Part shown: in pieces, positions 1 to 9,585 of the stretch
Layout: each line of letters begins with the position of its first letter
Numbering within the stretch: the stretch's first letter is position 1
Origin: Gambelia wislizenii
Lineage: Eukaryota; Chordata; Lepidosauria; Squamata; Crotaphytidae
Reading direction: 5' to 3'
DNA length: 64,000 nt
Assembly: GCA_030847615.1 (NCBI GenBank)
Contig: JAUMIR010000004.1
Location: 273,133,501 to 273,197,500 of the forward strand
The notes under the pieces: generated by a model
Seen by the model: only the letters and a program-made list of their open reading frames with translations
Database searches by the model: none
What the model was told of the DNA's origin: nothing
Position numbers and translations under genes: made by a program

Positions 1-2
1 AC

Positions 3-317
3 AAGACAGCTTGTGATGAGATAAAATGGTTGCAGAACTTACTTCTGGACCTTGGGATAAAAGAACCCAAATCAACCATTTTGATGCAAGTCAATCAAAC
101 CTGCATCAAGATTTCTGAAAGTGAGAAGCCACTCAGGAAAAACATTGACATTGCTTTCCACAAAGTGCAAGAGATGTGCCAAAGTGGACTTGTTCAGCTG
201 GAGTACTGCAACACAGATGGAATGATTGTTGACATTCATACAAAGCCTCTACCAAGAGACTGTTTCCAGAGACTACACGAAGGGATGAAACTCCTCAATG
301 TGGGTCCAAGAGAATGA
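3..317 (+). CDS. Ty1/copia retrotransposon RNase H, C-terminal part (partial)
   Basis: The frame is open from the window edge to a TGA at 315-317, about 104 codons. It matches the end of a copia-type polyprotein, the RNase H domain that degrades the RNA strand during reverse transcription. Visible blocks are EIKWLQNLLLDLGI near the start, IDIAFHKVQEM in the middle, LEYCNTDGMIVDIHTKPLPR and a final FQRLHEGMKLLNV, in the usual order for copia RNase H. The ADIxTKPL-type signature is present as VDIHTKPL. The upstream gag, protease, integrase and reverse transcriptase lie outside the window, so whether the element is complete is unknown. No stop or frameshift is seen here. Copia elements are not abundant in most vertebrates, which makes this copy notable. 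The family call is secure; activity is unknown. Confidence 0.85.
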   Translation, partial: KTACDEIKWLQNLLLDLGIKEPKSTILMQVNQTCIKISESEKPLRKNIDIAFHKVQEMCQSGLVQLEYCNTDGMIVDIHTKPLPRDCFQRLHEGMKLLNVGPRE

Positions 318-326
318 GAAGGGGAC

Positions 327-598
327 TGTTGCAAATGACTGACACATTCTCTTTTCCCCACACTCTCTTACTATAGAGCAACCCCTGTCAGGCTTCTTAT
401 GTATATAGATTTATTCCATATCAGCCTCTATAGTTAACATGCTGCTGTCTGTCCCACCCTCTTTTCCTTGGGCAGCCATCTTCTCCTTTTTTTCCCCTAG
501 CTAGTGAGTCATGGATGACTCTTTTTCCTCTACCTCATTAAGTTAAGTAAAGCTTTTGAGTTATTTTAATCCAAAGCTGCATGTCTCTTTTGGGGACA
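327..598 (+). repeat. Probable 3' LTR of the copia element
   Basis: The sequence begins ten bases after the RNase H stop with TGTTG, directly behind a purine run (GAGAAGGGGA, 316-325) that fits a polypurine tract. It ends about 598 with GGGACA, giving a TG...CA segment of about 270 bp, a usual copia LTR length. A poly(A)-signal-like AGTAAAG lies near 545-552. The 5' LTR and the target-site duplication are not available, so the right boundary is inferred. Confidence 0.6.
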
Positions 599-734
599 TA
601 TAGTTCAAGGGCAAAGCAATACATTTGAGTCATGCTTCTAAACTGATACTCTGCTTGGAGGGAAGTTTTTTAAAAGGAATTTAACTTTTAGAGTTTCCAA
701 CACAGGGAAATTTTAATTCCCCCGTGCAAAGAAG

Positions 735-800
735 ATTCCATCTTGGGAGAAAGGCAGAATATAAATCCAATAAATAAATAAATAAATAAATAAATAATGA
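735..800 (+). repeat. LINE 3'-end-like tail with an AAAT microsatellite
   Basis: The text GGGAGAAAGGCAGAATATAAAT resembles the common squamate L2-type LINE 3' end and is followed by a (AAAT)n tract at about 764-798. It sits immediately upstream of the 5S-derived SINE and may be an older insertion or the site into which the SINE jumped. Confidence 0.5.
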
Positions 801-1032
801 TTTCAGGAGGTCTGAATACTCCAAATGCACTAGATGCTGTCTGATCTTGGAAATTAAGCATGACCAGGACTGGTTAGTACTTGGATGATCGACTTCCAAA
901 GAAAACCAGGTGCTGTGAGCTGTATTTCAGAGGAAGGAACTGGAAAAACCACCTCTGAGTATTCCTTGCATAAGTTAACCCTATGACATTTTTGGGATTG
1001 CCATAAATAGACAAATGACTTCAAAGCACATA
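801..1032 (+). mobile_element. 5S rRNA-derived SINE (5S-Sauria type)
   Basis: About 120 bp at 805-925 align by eye with 5S rRNA. Diagnostic stretches are TGTCTGATCTTGGAAATTAA, GGTTAGTACTTGGATGAT and CAGGTGCTGTGAGCTGT; these include the region that acts as the internal RNA polymerase III promoter in 5S genes. The second half (926-1032) is the tail shared by Sauria SINEs, with TTTCAGAGGAAGGAACTGG, CCACCTCTGAGTATTCCTTG and a decayed GCCATAAATAGACAAATGAC, which resembles the 3' end of BovB LINEs. This is a retroposon, not a functional 5S gene: the 5S part has many substitutions. It is one of the best taxonomic clues to a squamate genome. Confidence 0.85.
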
Positions 1033-2025
1033 TTGTCAGGATTAGTCCTGGATGTGACCTTTTCCTGCCAAGTTTCAGTCCTGTTCTATTTCTGTTCTAT
1101 TTCTGTTCTATCAATTACAGCTAATTGTGTTTGCATTCTTTGGTGCTTGCTAATGAGATCATACTGTACTTGGAGACAAGAGAGTATACGTTATATGTCT
1201 GCAACTGTATGATTATAGTATGCACCTGATGACCACCGTGGGAATAATGGGATGTGCCCACTCTCCATGAGAAAGGGGAGTAGGGGTGATGGATAGCCAA
1301 TGACTGTAGGGCCCGACAGATTTGTAGACTGTAAATGCATTTTATTGTAATGCTTTTTAAATAGTTTTCATTCTGAGCAACAAATGTTGTAGAGTTAGTT
1401 CTTTAGTTTACTGTACCAATAACATTTACTGTTTAACTCTGAACCTGCTGGTTACTGAGTCTGAAGAAGCCATTAAATGACACATATGCACACAAACACA
1501 CATGGGAAGTTCACTAAGAGTGTTGGCCCTTCCTTGTTCAGCTTTGATGAGAACTATAAAAATATTTTGTCCTAGCTTGCTAGATCTCTCCAGCCATCTT
1601 TCCAGATAAAAGACTAAGGTAAAAGACTATGGTGAGACCAAAAAAGAAAAAGAATGGATAATAGAAACATGTCCAATAGGGACTTGGTTACAAGTGTGGA
1701 GAGAGATGATGAACAGCAGCCACTCATAGGGCTTTGGGCCAATCCACCCATTCGTTGCTTTATTTGTACCCTGTCTTTTTCCCCAAAATGGGATGCAAAG
1801 CAGTTTTTTAAAACAGAGAGAATTACAAATAAAAAACATATGTGGCTAAAACATGTAAAAATCTGTGATTAAAAATAGTTTAATACTATTACAAAATTTA
1901 AATTATTTCAAACATTGTTGTAAAAGCAAAGAATAAAAGCAGCACAAGTGCACTAAAAGGCCCCTTTCTGTTAAAACAATCATTTTAAAAAAAAAACATG
2001 CAGGAATAAAAAGATATTCACCTAC
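1033..2025. other. AT-rich stretch, no feature recognised
   Basis: I see no gene here. A short 11-bp tandem repeat (TTTCTGTTCTA, about 2.6 units) lies near 1087-1115. ORFs in this stretch are short and unsupported. Confidence 0.5.
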
Positions 2026-2029
2026 CAAC

Positions 2030-2320
2030 AAAAGGAGAGCAAAGAGAGATCCAGCTTAGGTCCCCTATGAAGCGAGTTCCAGAGTCTGGGAGCAGCCACA
2101 GAAATGTGCTCTCTCATGTTCTCTCTAAACATTCCTGAGAGTGGTAGGACTGAGAGAAGTGTCCTAGCCTGCAAATAAGATTTGCACCACAATACATTGC
2201 ATGTATATCCAGAAATAAGCCACATTCCTTCTGTGGACCGCCTCTATCTCTGCATTTAGAACTGCAGCCCAAGTAGTTTAGTGCTACTAGGTGATATTGG
2301 TTTAAAATGTGGGAAAGTAA
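2030..2320 (-). repeat. Degenerate interspersed repeat, family not assigned
   Basis: On the minus strand a short frame reads SVAAPRLWNSL, a motif common at the C-terminal ends of L2/CR1-like LINE proteins and in repeats derived from them. The + strand text GAGTTCCAGAGTCTGGGAGC is a phrase I recognise from dispersed squamate repeats. There is no open frame of useful length. The call is by resemblance only. Confidence 0.35.
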
Positions 2321-2588
2321 AAAACAACAAAAAAAACTATACAACCTGAATAAGCAATGTATGAAGCTTAGCAAAGAAAAATGTACAACACTATACATTG
2401 GGAAAAAGGAAGGAAGTGGAAAGCTAATCATTTTCTAGCGCAAGGGTTCATATCACAAGAGTCAGCAGTGTGAGTCAGCAGAGTGAAGATATTCCAAAGG
2501 CTGATGTGGAACCTAAGGTACCCTCCCCCAAAAGTGAGAAAATTAGAAAGTGAGACTATCTCTTGCTCAGCTCACAAATCATCTTAAC

Positions 2589-2810
2589 AGGGCTTTCTCA
2601 CAACACAATTACAGCACTATGATTCCACTTTAAATGTCAAGGGTACATCCTATGGAATCTTTAGATTGCAATGTAGAGAGGGTTATTTAGAATTCTTAGC
2701 CAAGAAGCCTTAATGCCTCAACAAACCATAAAGTTTAGGATTCCATAGAATACAGCAATTACAATTAAAGTGGAATCATAGCCTTGCCTGCATGGGCCAG
2801 AAACACTATA
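2589..2810. mobile_element. Palindromic MITE (family with TTAAAGTGGAATCAT arms)
   Basis: The left arm, near 2611-2635, contains AGCACTATGATTCCACTTTA; the right arm near 2768-2785 contains the complement TTAAAGTGGAATCATAG. The outer ends (GGGCTTTCTCACAACAC and TGCCTGCATGGGCC) also pair loosely. The element is about 220 bp with no coding capacity and looks like a non-autonomous DNA transposon. A second copy with the same arms is at 51349-51585. Confidence 0.6.
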
Positions 2811-3252
2811 CTCACTGCAAATCTGGCACTGGCAACCTGGACAATTCTGGGGGAGGATCCACCCTTTCTGGCCCTTAACCTGGCTTTGCCCAGCACTGTG
2901 TGAAGTCAGGGGAAAGTCCAGCGTTTGCCAGAAAATCCAGAGTGGCTCTGGGGTCTGTTGGCATGCAGAAAGCTGGATTGGGCTGGAGCCAGAGTGACCC
3001 AGCCACACAGATGTCCACATGGCCATCCACCCAGCGCATTGGCCCCACTAGCCTGTTGCCTTCGGTGCCACTGCCTTGCCCATCAGTCCAGCAGCTCTTT
3101 CCAAGAGCCTAGCATTACCAGTCGCTGCTGGTGAAGTAAACAGAAGGAGCCATGACACCTACCTGCTCAATAAGAGCTATAATGGTGCCAGCTGCCAACA
3201 GGCACTCTGCAGACTTATAGCAAAGCCCTGCACAGCAGTGAGGGGCACTATA
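2811..3252. other. Moderately GC-rich stretch, unassigned
   Basis: The stretch has small overlapping frames on both strands and no recognisable protein. Base composition is higher in G+C than its surroundings. It may be an old repeat or the interior of a larger DNA transposon, but I see no terminal repeats. Confidence 0.3.
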
Positions 3253-3385
3253 TATCTATATGTGCCTTCAAGTTGCCTGTTGACTTATGGCAATCCCACA
3301 AATTCCATAGGGCAAGGAATACTAAGAGGTGGTTTTGCCAGTTCCTTCCTCTGAAATATAGCACCTGGTATTTGCTGACCCTGCT
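3253..3385 (-). mobile_element. 5'-truncated 5S-derived SINE
   Basis: Reverse complement of the tail seen in the 801-1032 SINE: TGACTTATGGCAATCCCACA, AGAGGTGGTTTTGCCAGTTC, CTTCCTCTGAAATATAGCACC. The last part runs into the end of the 5S-like region (AGCACCTGGTATT), so only the last bases of the 5S head are kept. Confidence 0.7.
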
Positions 3386-4990
3386 TATCTTCTAATATCC
3401 TACCAATATATCCTATATTTTAGAAATGTAAAAGGATGGATAAAACAGGAACTATCCTGATTATTGTAGTGTAAGTAAAGAAGTAAGTCAATATTCATTG
3501 TGGTCATAGACCAGTATGAATTATTATAGCATAAAACAGAAATACATTATATTTTTCCTTTACATTTTAAGTAGCTACAATGGCCAAAAGAAAAATTCCT
3601 AAATCCATCTTTAGGGCAGTATCTTCATAAGGCCAACCCAAAGATCACAAAATACTGTGAAAGCTTTATCTTCATGCAAATAAAGCCAGGAAAGTGCAGG
3701 GGAGAGAAAATGTAGTTAATGATCGAATTGTGCAATCTGTTTTCTGTTACATTCTTAAAATGGAAATTAGGAGTCTGCAGACATTCACTCTGGACTCTAT
3801 CAGGTACTACAATGACTTTAGAATGCAACTGGGACTCTCACAAAGGTTGCTGAGAACAGGAATTGAACTTCATTTTTTTTTTAAAAAAAGAAAATCTTAA
3901 ATACAGTTATCTTTCAGTTGATCTTAAAACACAGTACCTCAGTATTATTATTCCAGTCGTAACCAATGATGTGGAGTTGAGCAGCAGCCTAGGCACAGAT
4001 GTAAGAAGCTGAGGAACTCAAGGTTGCCAATAGAGCAGATGACAGTTCCAAGTATGACTGGAAAGCCCAAGACTCCCTGAATGGGAGAGCCCTTGTCCTG
4101 AAACCCATGGGATGGGACCAACATTGGCAGGATTTCCACTTGGTAGGAAGCAGTGGAGCATGCTTCCTACCAAGTGGATAATCTTGACCATTATAAGGAT
4201 AATCTTGAACAAGAAGGCTACAATTGAGTTTCAGATGCTGTTGGAGCAAGTTGTTCATTTGGAGCTCTTCCAAGTACTACTACATCCCAGCTGGTCTTGC
4301 TTCACAAACTTATGGTTTGTTGCCTTTTTTCTACTGGCTAATAGAGGACAATTCCCTCCTCCCAATGATAGGGAAATAAGATTGGGTCTGAAAGACAGTG
4401 GCTTCCCTAAGACCACCACCCCCTGTATAGTCTGCTAAACAGATATTGTAAAATTAATCTTTTTTGAAAGGGACGGGCAATTATAATCAGACTTTAAGCA
4501 TATATACAATGATGTTAAGGGGGCTGCAGGTTTCTCAGGACAATGTACCATTCTTAACTTGAAAATGTACTGCTTATTATGTGAAGACAGGTCATTAATA
4601 ACAGGGTGACTTGTAACATTTTTTTTTAAAAAAAAGATTGGCCTTAATGAAATAATGTTTCAAAATTATTCATGAGCAGGAATGACATATAGGTGCCATA
4701 AGTAGTGCTTTTTTCTTCTATTTTAAAGGAACTTTTTGTAGGATTTTCTAGTTTTTATATGTATTTCTATAATTTTTTCTCCATACTAAAAGGAAAGAAA
4801 TGAAAAACTATGCACAAGAAATATGGTAGGAAAGACAGAGGCTGTATATAGTAGTAGCAGTACAACATTTATTACATTCATTCTGGGACCATAGCAGGCT
4901 ACAATAATGTAACAAGTACTATTTTTTGTGCTATTTTATTATTAATTTCACCATTATTTTATGAAATGGTAATGGTAAAGTTGGAGTACC
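3386..4990. other. AT-rich stretch without genes
   Basis: Nothing coding is supported. The one striking element is the perfect hairpin at 4135-4178 (listed separately). Short homopolymer runs occur near 3875 and 4620. Confidence 0.5.
4135..4178. repeat. Perfect 18-bp inverted repeat with 8-nt loop
   Basis: TCCACTTGGTAGGAAGCA (4135-4152) is the exact reverse complement of 4161-4178, separated by GTGGAGCA. An RNA copy could fold into a stable 18-bp stem-loop. The arms do not match the MITE families found elsewhere in the window. The stem is shorter than that of a typical microRNA precursor, so I describe it only as a hairpin. Confidence 0.85.
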
Positions 4991-5011
4991 AATTGTGTTT
5001 TCATATAACCC

Positions 5012-5242
5012 ACCTGTTGTGTGCCTTCGCATCATTTCCAAATTATGGCAACCTTAAGGTGAACCTATCGTGGGGGTTTCCTGGCAAGATTTGTTCAGAG
5101 GGGGCTTGCCTTTGCCTTCCTCTGAGGCTGAGAGAATGTGACTTGCCCAAGGTCACTCAGTGTGTTTCCATGGCTGAGAAGAGATTCAAACCCTGTTCCC
5201 CACAGTTATAGTCCCAAGCTCAAACCACTACACCACACTGAG
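5012..5242 (-). mobile_element. Sauria-type tRNA-derived SINE, near full length
   Basis: Read on the minus strand it has a tRNA-like head with A-box text GTGTAGTGGTTTGAG and B-box text GGGTTTGAATC. The body contains TGACCTTGGGCAAGTCACA and CTCAGAGGAAGGCAAAGGC, and the tail reads GCCATAATTTGGAAATGATG with GAAGGCACACAAC, a BovB-like 3' end. A and B boxes are the internal RNA polymerase III promoter. Both boxes are kept, so this is a relatively complete copy. Confidence 0.85.
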
Positions 5243-5949
5243 CATATGTCCAACTGAACTCGATAGAAATTGGTTCTAAATACAGTACATATGCATAGGA
5301 TTGTGTTGTCAATATACCTATACTGCAAGTACATCTAAACTAAAGAACATATTGCTGGAAAACATTTAGGCCAGATCATTATTTACAAATGAAATGGATG
5401 TCTAGTAAGAATCCTAAATAAAGTGTGTCCAAACCATCTTGCTTCTCACAGTCATTTTAAACTAAGTTTATGTACAAAGTTATTATTATTATTATTTTGC
5501 AACAAGAGAATCAAATTAGTATCCCCATCCAATTGATGAAAAAAAGAAAACAATTAATTTAGTATCCCAGTCCAACTGATGAAAAAAAAAGAAAACAATC
5601 ATTGGCTGGAAACTACACATCATAATCTGAGGAGAGGAGACAGAGTCAGTCCTAGACTGCAGTCGGACACATTCTGAGACAGAGGGCTTTATTTTTTATA
5701 TTTTTACCGGAGTAAAAATTTAAAATACAAAAATCACAAAGCAACATTTTACCAGTGAAATGTACAGCAGTTAGTTCAGTGAGCAAACACAGAGAGGCTA
5801 ATTCTTCTGCAAAAGGACTAGGTGCCTGTCAAATATTGTTGCACAGCTACTGAAAGTATACCTCCTACAGTAGAATGTATAATCGTGGTGATGATGTTAA
5901 TGATGATGATGAAGATAGGTGTTCCCTTTCTTAACGCTGATTTCTTGGA
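5243..5949. other. AT-rich stretch upstream of the CpG island
   Basis: Apart from the tandem duplication at 5514-5600 I see no element. A (ATT)n run is at about 5480-5495 and a GATGATG-type run near 5887-5915. Proximal promoter elements of the gene starting in the island could lie at its right end, but none is recognisable. Confidence 0.4.
5514..5600. repeat. Direct tandem duplication of about 42 bp
   Basis: Two adjacent units share TTAGTATCCC, then CCA(A/T)TCCAA(T/C)TGATGAAAAA and AAGAAAACAAT. They differ by a few substitutions and the length of the A run. Confidence 0.7.
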
Positions 5950-6189
5950 TTGCCTGCATTTGCTAAGCATGTTTTATGTGTTGGCTTTCTCCTCTTCCTC
6001 ACCTCCCTTGGTGCAAAATTCAGGACATTTCCTTTAAAAGAGGGCTGGGAGGAGGCCCGGGCAAGCCTATTGTGCGCGAGGAAGAGAGGCGAGCATCCCC
6101 CGCCCCGCCCCCTTCCCCATTTCACCACGGACCAAACCATCGAGAGAGCGAAAGGGGGGAGGCGGCAGAGGAGGGGAGGAACTGCTCGG

Positions 6190-6645
6190 AAGTCCTAGTA
6201 GGCATAATAATAATAATACTAATCGTCAAGCCCTTCTGCCGAGCGGCCGAGTCTCAAGAGCGCTCAAGGCCAGGCTGGGAGTTGGCGCTGGGCTGCTTTG
6301 GGGCTCCTGCCCGGAGGCCGCCTATGGAGACAAGGCTGCGCCGGCGAGAAGCAGCCCCATCCTGTCAGCCCCCCTCCGCGTTGGCCAAGCAGTGGGAAGG
6401 ACGGGGCTCGGAGCCGCCACAGCAGCCGCAGCCGCCCCTCAGTCGTGGGAGAGTTTCATTCAATGCGCGCCGGGAGCTGTGCGCGCGGGTAGCCCGGGCG
6501 GCTTCAGCAGCGCCTCCCTCGGCTTGGCTATTTTCTGAGGGGGCTCCTTCTCTCCTCCTCCAGTCTTTCCTCGTATCTTTTTTCCTTTGAAGAGCTGGCG
6601 CCTCCTCCGCCTCCTCCTCCCCAGAAGAGCCCCGGAGCCAAGCAG
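6190..6645 (+). other. Putative first exon, probably 5' UTR
   Basis: The 3' boundary is a strong donor, CAG|GTAAGG, at 6645/6646. The 5' boundary is not determined; I place it loosely where the island becomes dense. An ATG at about 6324 opens a frame rich in R, P and A that stops near 6590, before the donor, so it would be an upstream ORF rather than the main protein. The most economical reading is a non-coding first exon followed by a long first intron. No exon 2 was recognised in the window. Confidence 0.45.
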
Positions 6646-6651
6646 GTAAGG
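6644..6651 (+). other. Consensus splice donor site
   Basis: AG|GTAAGG, preceded by C, fits the vertebrate 5' splice-site consensus. Its position inside the CpG island makes it the best candidate end for exon 1. Confidence 0.55.
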
Positions 6652-7150
6652 CTGTGCTGCTCGCCCGGAGCCCCGTCACAGCTGCCTTGAGGGGCCGGAC
6701 GGGTGGCCGCGCATCCTGAGGGCGGCGGCGGCGGCACGGGGAAGTCTGGTACTCGTCTGGACGGTACCAGAGGCTAGAAAGCCTCCGCCTTTAGCCCCTC
6801 CGCCCCAAGCTCCCCCCCCTCCTCGCCGCCTCAGTCTGGGCTGGAGAAATAGCCGCGGCTCTGTGTGTGTGTGTGTGTTTGGGGGGGGGAGGGAGAAGAA
6901 AATGAGCCTGTTGGCTTGTGCTGGCCCCAACTCCCCCCACCTGGACTGTGCTGTGCAGCCCCTTCCTCGGTGTCAGGGAGGAGGAGGTGGTGGCGGTGGT
7001 CGAGACACTCGGGGAATAAGGGAGGCGCTTGGGAAAGCGAGGGTAGAAGCTGAGGGGGGGGGGTCTCCCCGGGCTTACTCGGGAAGCGGAAAACTGGGGT
7101 TGTATTGGTAGGGAGGAGGAGGAGAGGTCATACTCAGTCCCTCTCTCTCA

Positions 7151-8537
7151 CACACACGCTCCACACAGCCAAGATTTTCTCCTCTGTGTGTGTTTCGGGA
7201 GGCATTGTTTCCTTCCACCCTTGTAGAGCTAGAAGTCATTCCGGGAGAACGGAAAACAGGAGAGGTTTAGACACCTCGGAGTACAACCCATTTCTAAATA
7301 TCGTGGTTTGCTCTACCTGTGGGGTGGTTTTAGCTGCTTAAGCTTCTGGTTGGAAGATGTTTCCTCTAGGACCTGGGCATCATAAGGATGCAATCCTGTC
7401 CTCTTGACTCCTACTCCTTTCCTGAACGTGGAGGGGAAGGCAGACCCACAACTGGGGTGCAAGCACTCTGAACACACCGTTTTGGCCACCAACAGGAATG
7501 CCTCAGAATTTGATGACAGTGTGCTTAAAGGGGATTTTATCCCACTTTGGGATATCAGCCTGGCTTCATCCTCAGTGAGGAGTACTTTTGGATAAACTTC
7601 CTCAGAAGCAGAGTGTTTGGCTACTGTGAAGTGCTTCCCTGGACTTTCTTCTTAAGTGTTATGAAGTGTGTCTGTGGAATTGGCATTTTGTACCATCACC
7701 TTCAGGCACTGTAGTGCAACTCTCACCTGTGTGTATTTGTAAGAAAGTTACAGTGTAGGGGACACTTCCTGGTAAGTGTGTTCATGATTACAGCTTTATA
7801 GTGTCCATTTGTACTTCTTTTTCTTTAAAAAGTTCAGTAACCTTTGCAGCTACTCTGAAGTTGCCAAGTCATCTAGAAGTAAGTCTTGTTTAACACATTG
7901 GGGCAAGTCTTTGAGGAAACAGGAATAGGATTGTGTTGTAGCATATGGACATGTTTTCTGTGCAACTTTTATGCAGCTGGAGTGGCCAGTTCGGTTGTAT
8001 CTTTAAATTGTTATTATAAAGTTAGTATAGTGTTATAGTATTTTGTTAGTATCGTACTGTAGAATTCTAGTGTTGGCATGGCTCTGGAAGAGCATGCAAA
8101 TCCAGACTCCTGACAGAGGCCATCTTTTATCTAAAATACCCTCAGTAGGTGTCTGCCGAAGTTCTAAATGGTTTTACCTTTATTTTTGTCCTTCACGTCA
8201 GTGTTATGCCAGCATCTTCACTATCCCACTGCAGAGCCATCACAGTAGATTGGCTGAGTTTAAATTGTGGTCTGCTTTGACTCTCAGCTCTTTCTTAAGC
8301 TCAGAAAAATACGTTCTCTCTCCTTCAACTGTTATATGGGGATAAAATAATAACTTTAGAGGGAGTTCTTTTCCCCCTGATGACTGGTTTAGCAACCTTG
8401 ACAAAAGCTAGATGACAGTACTACCATGTGGATTCACAGCTGGTTGGAAAACTGTCCTCAGATGGCTCCTGATCACACTTTGGGTGGGGTGCCACAGAAC
8501 TTTGACCTTATATTCTTTAACAGTTTTCATCAGTGAC
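7151..8537. other. Intron-like stretch, nothing recognised
   Basis: Directly downstream of the island the base composition returns to AT-rich. No repeat or exon is recognisable. Confidence 0.45.
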
Positions 8538-8670
8538 TGAGCTTGGGGGTGTGGGACCTATGGCCTGCCAGGTGTTGTTAAACTGCAACTCTAATCATCC
8601 TTCCAAGTTATGATAGGATCTGCACTCCAGCAATAATCAATCCTGGCTTCGAGATTCCTTGCCCCAAATT
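8538..8670. repeat. Degenerate short DNA transposon (CCAGGTGTTGTT type)
   Basis: The text GCCTGCCAGGTGTTGTTAAA and CTGCAACTCTAATCATCC resembles the family seen more clearly at 18973-19110 and 28305-28435. The right half is badly decayed. Confidence 0.4.
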
Positions 8671-9244
8671 TTTATCTATCTGTTTTTCAGAAGATAACAA
8701 GATTGGGACAGATAGCTAACAACTCAGGGAACAGATTATCTTTGAGTTTGAAACAGGTCCAAATTCAACAGATATACAAAAATTTTGTATTGGGCCATAA
8801 ATAAATAATGCACAGGTATAAGATTGGGGGATAGTGGCTTTTACCATAGCACCTGTGATTAACAGCAATCCTTATCAGAAGCTGGACATGAGCCAGCAGT
8901 TTGATGTGGCTGAACAAAAGAAGACTATTGTGATTTTAAGATGCATGAACAGAACTGTGAAAAGTGATAGTCTGCACTAGTCAGATGTATCTGGAATAAA
9001 TATATCCAGCTTGGGCAACCACAGTTTAAGGAGGATATAGGTAAAGTGGAATGGGTTTAAAGAGGGACAATAAGGATGGCCAAGTGATATGGAAATGTCC
9101 TATCAGGAAATTTAAAGTAAGATGATATGTTTTAGACTTGAGAAGACTAGTGTGTGAGTGCGTGTCTGTGTGTGAGGGAGGGGATAGGAGAGAAAAATAG
9201 CAGTAGCCCTTTTTGAATGTTTAAAGGAGTGTCCTATTATGCCC

Positions 9245-9585
9245 TAGAGCATAACCTGTGGGCCTCAGTGTTCTCAGGGGGTCCGTGAAAGCTTGAAGGC
9301 TGCTCAGCCCACATGACAGGAGCCAAGGCAAAGGCTGGCTTGGCCTAGGCATTGCTCTTCAGTCCACTCCAACCACAAATTTGCAGGAAGAAGCAAGAGA
9401 AAAGTTTTCCTTTCCCTCCAGTGTCTCTGAGGGAAGGGTTAATGGATGGTGTAATTGTGTAGTTCTTATCATCAGGTAATGTTATTATTGTTTGGGTTTT
9501 AAATGTTGAGGTAAGCCTTGGAGGTCTACAGCAACAAAATATATTTAAAGGGGGTCCCTGGTAAAGGAAAGGTTAAGAGCCACTG
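9245..9585. mobile_element. Short hAT-like element with GTGGTTCTTAACC-type termini
   Basis: The right end (reverse complement) reads CAGTGGCTCTTAACCTTTCC; the left end is TAGAGCATAACCTGTGG. The interior includes CTCAGGGGGTCCGTGAAAGC and, near the right end, TTTAAAGGGGGTCCCTGG. The same ends and interior occur at 52391-52782 and, in the opposite orientation and much longer, at 40011-41697. It has no coding capacity. The terminal motif resembles hAT/Charlie-group elements. A clean 8-bp target duplication is not visible. Confidence 0.7.

Larger units (their letters stand above)
5950..7150 (+). promoter_or_regulatory. CpG island / probable promoter of an unidentified gene
   Basis: From about 6050 to 7100 the sequence changes sharply from AT-rich to GC-rich, with many CpG dinucleotides (clusters at 6240-6500 and 6690-6830) and no decay to TpG. 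This is the normal look of a vertebrate CpG-island promoter. A weak TATA-like TTTAAAAG occurs at 6033-6040. GC-rich tracts, GCGCGC-type runs and polypurine/poly-G runs (about 6880-6895 and 7053-7062) follow. The strong splice donor at 6646 argues for transcription on the + strand. A divergent transcript cannot be excluded. The gene is not identifiable from the untranslated sequence. Confidence 0.7.

Noticed and set aside
805..925. 5S rRNA gene
   Set aside because: Many substitutions against 5S rRNA and it is fused to a SINE tail, so it is a retroposon.
5012..5242. tRNA gene suggested by A- and B-box text
   Set aside because: No cloverleaf could be drawn and the sequence continues into a SINE body and tail.
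5976..6590. 204-codon open frame across the CpG island
   Set aside because: Low-complexity, R/P/G/S-rich translation of GC-rich DNA with no recognisable domain; it stops before the splice donor and is better seen as 5' UTR.
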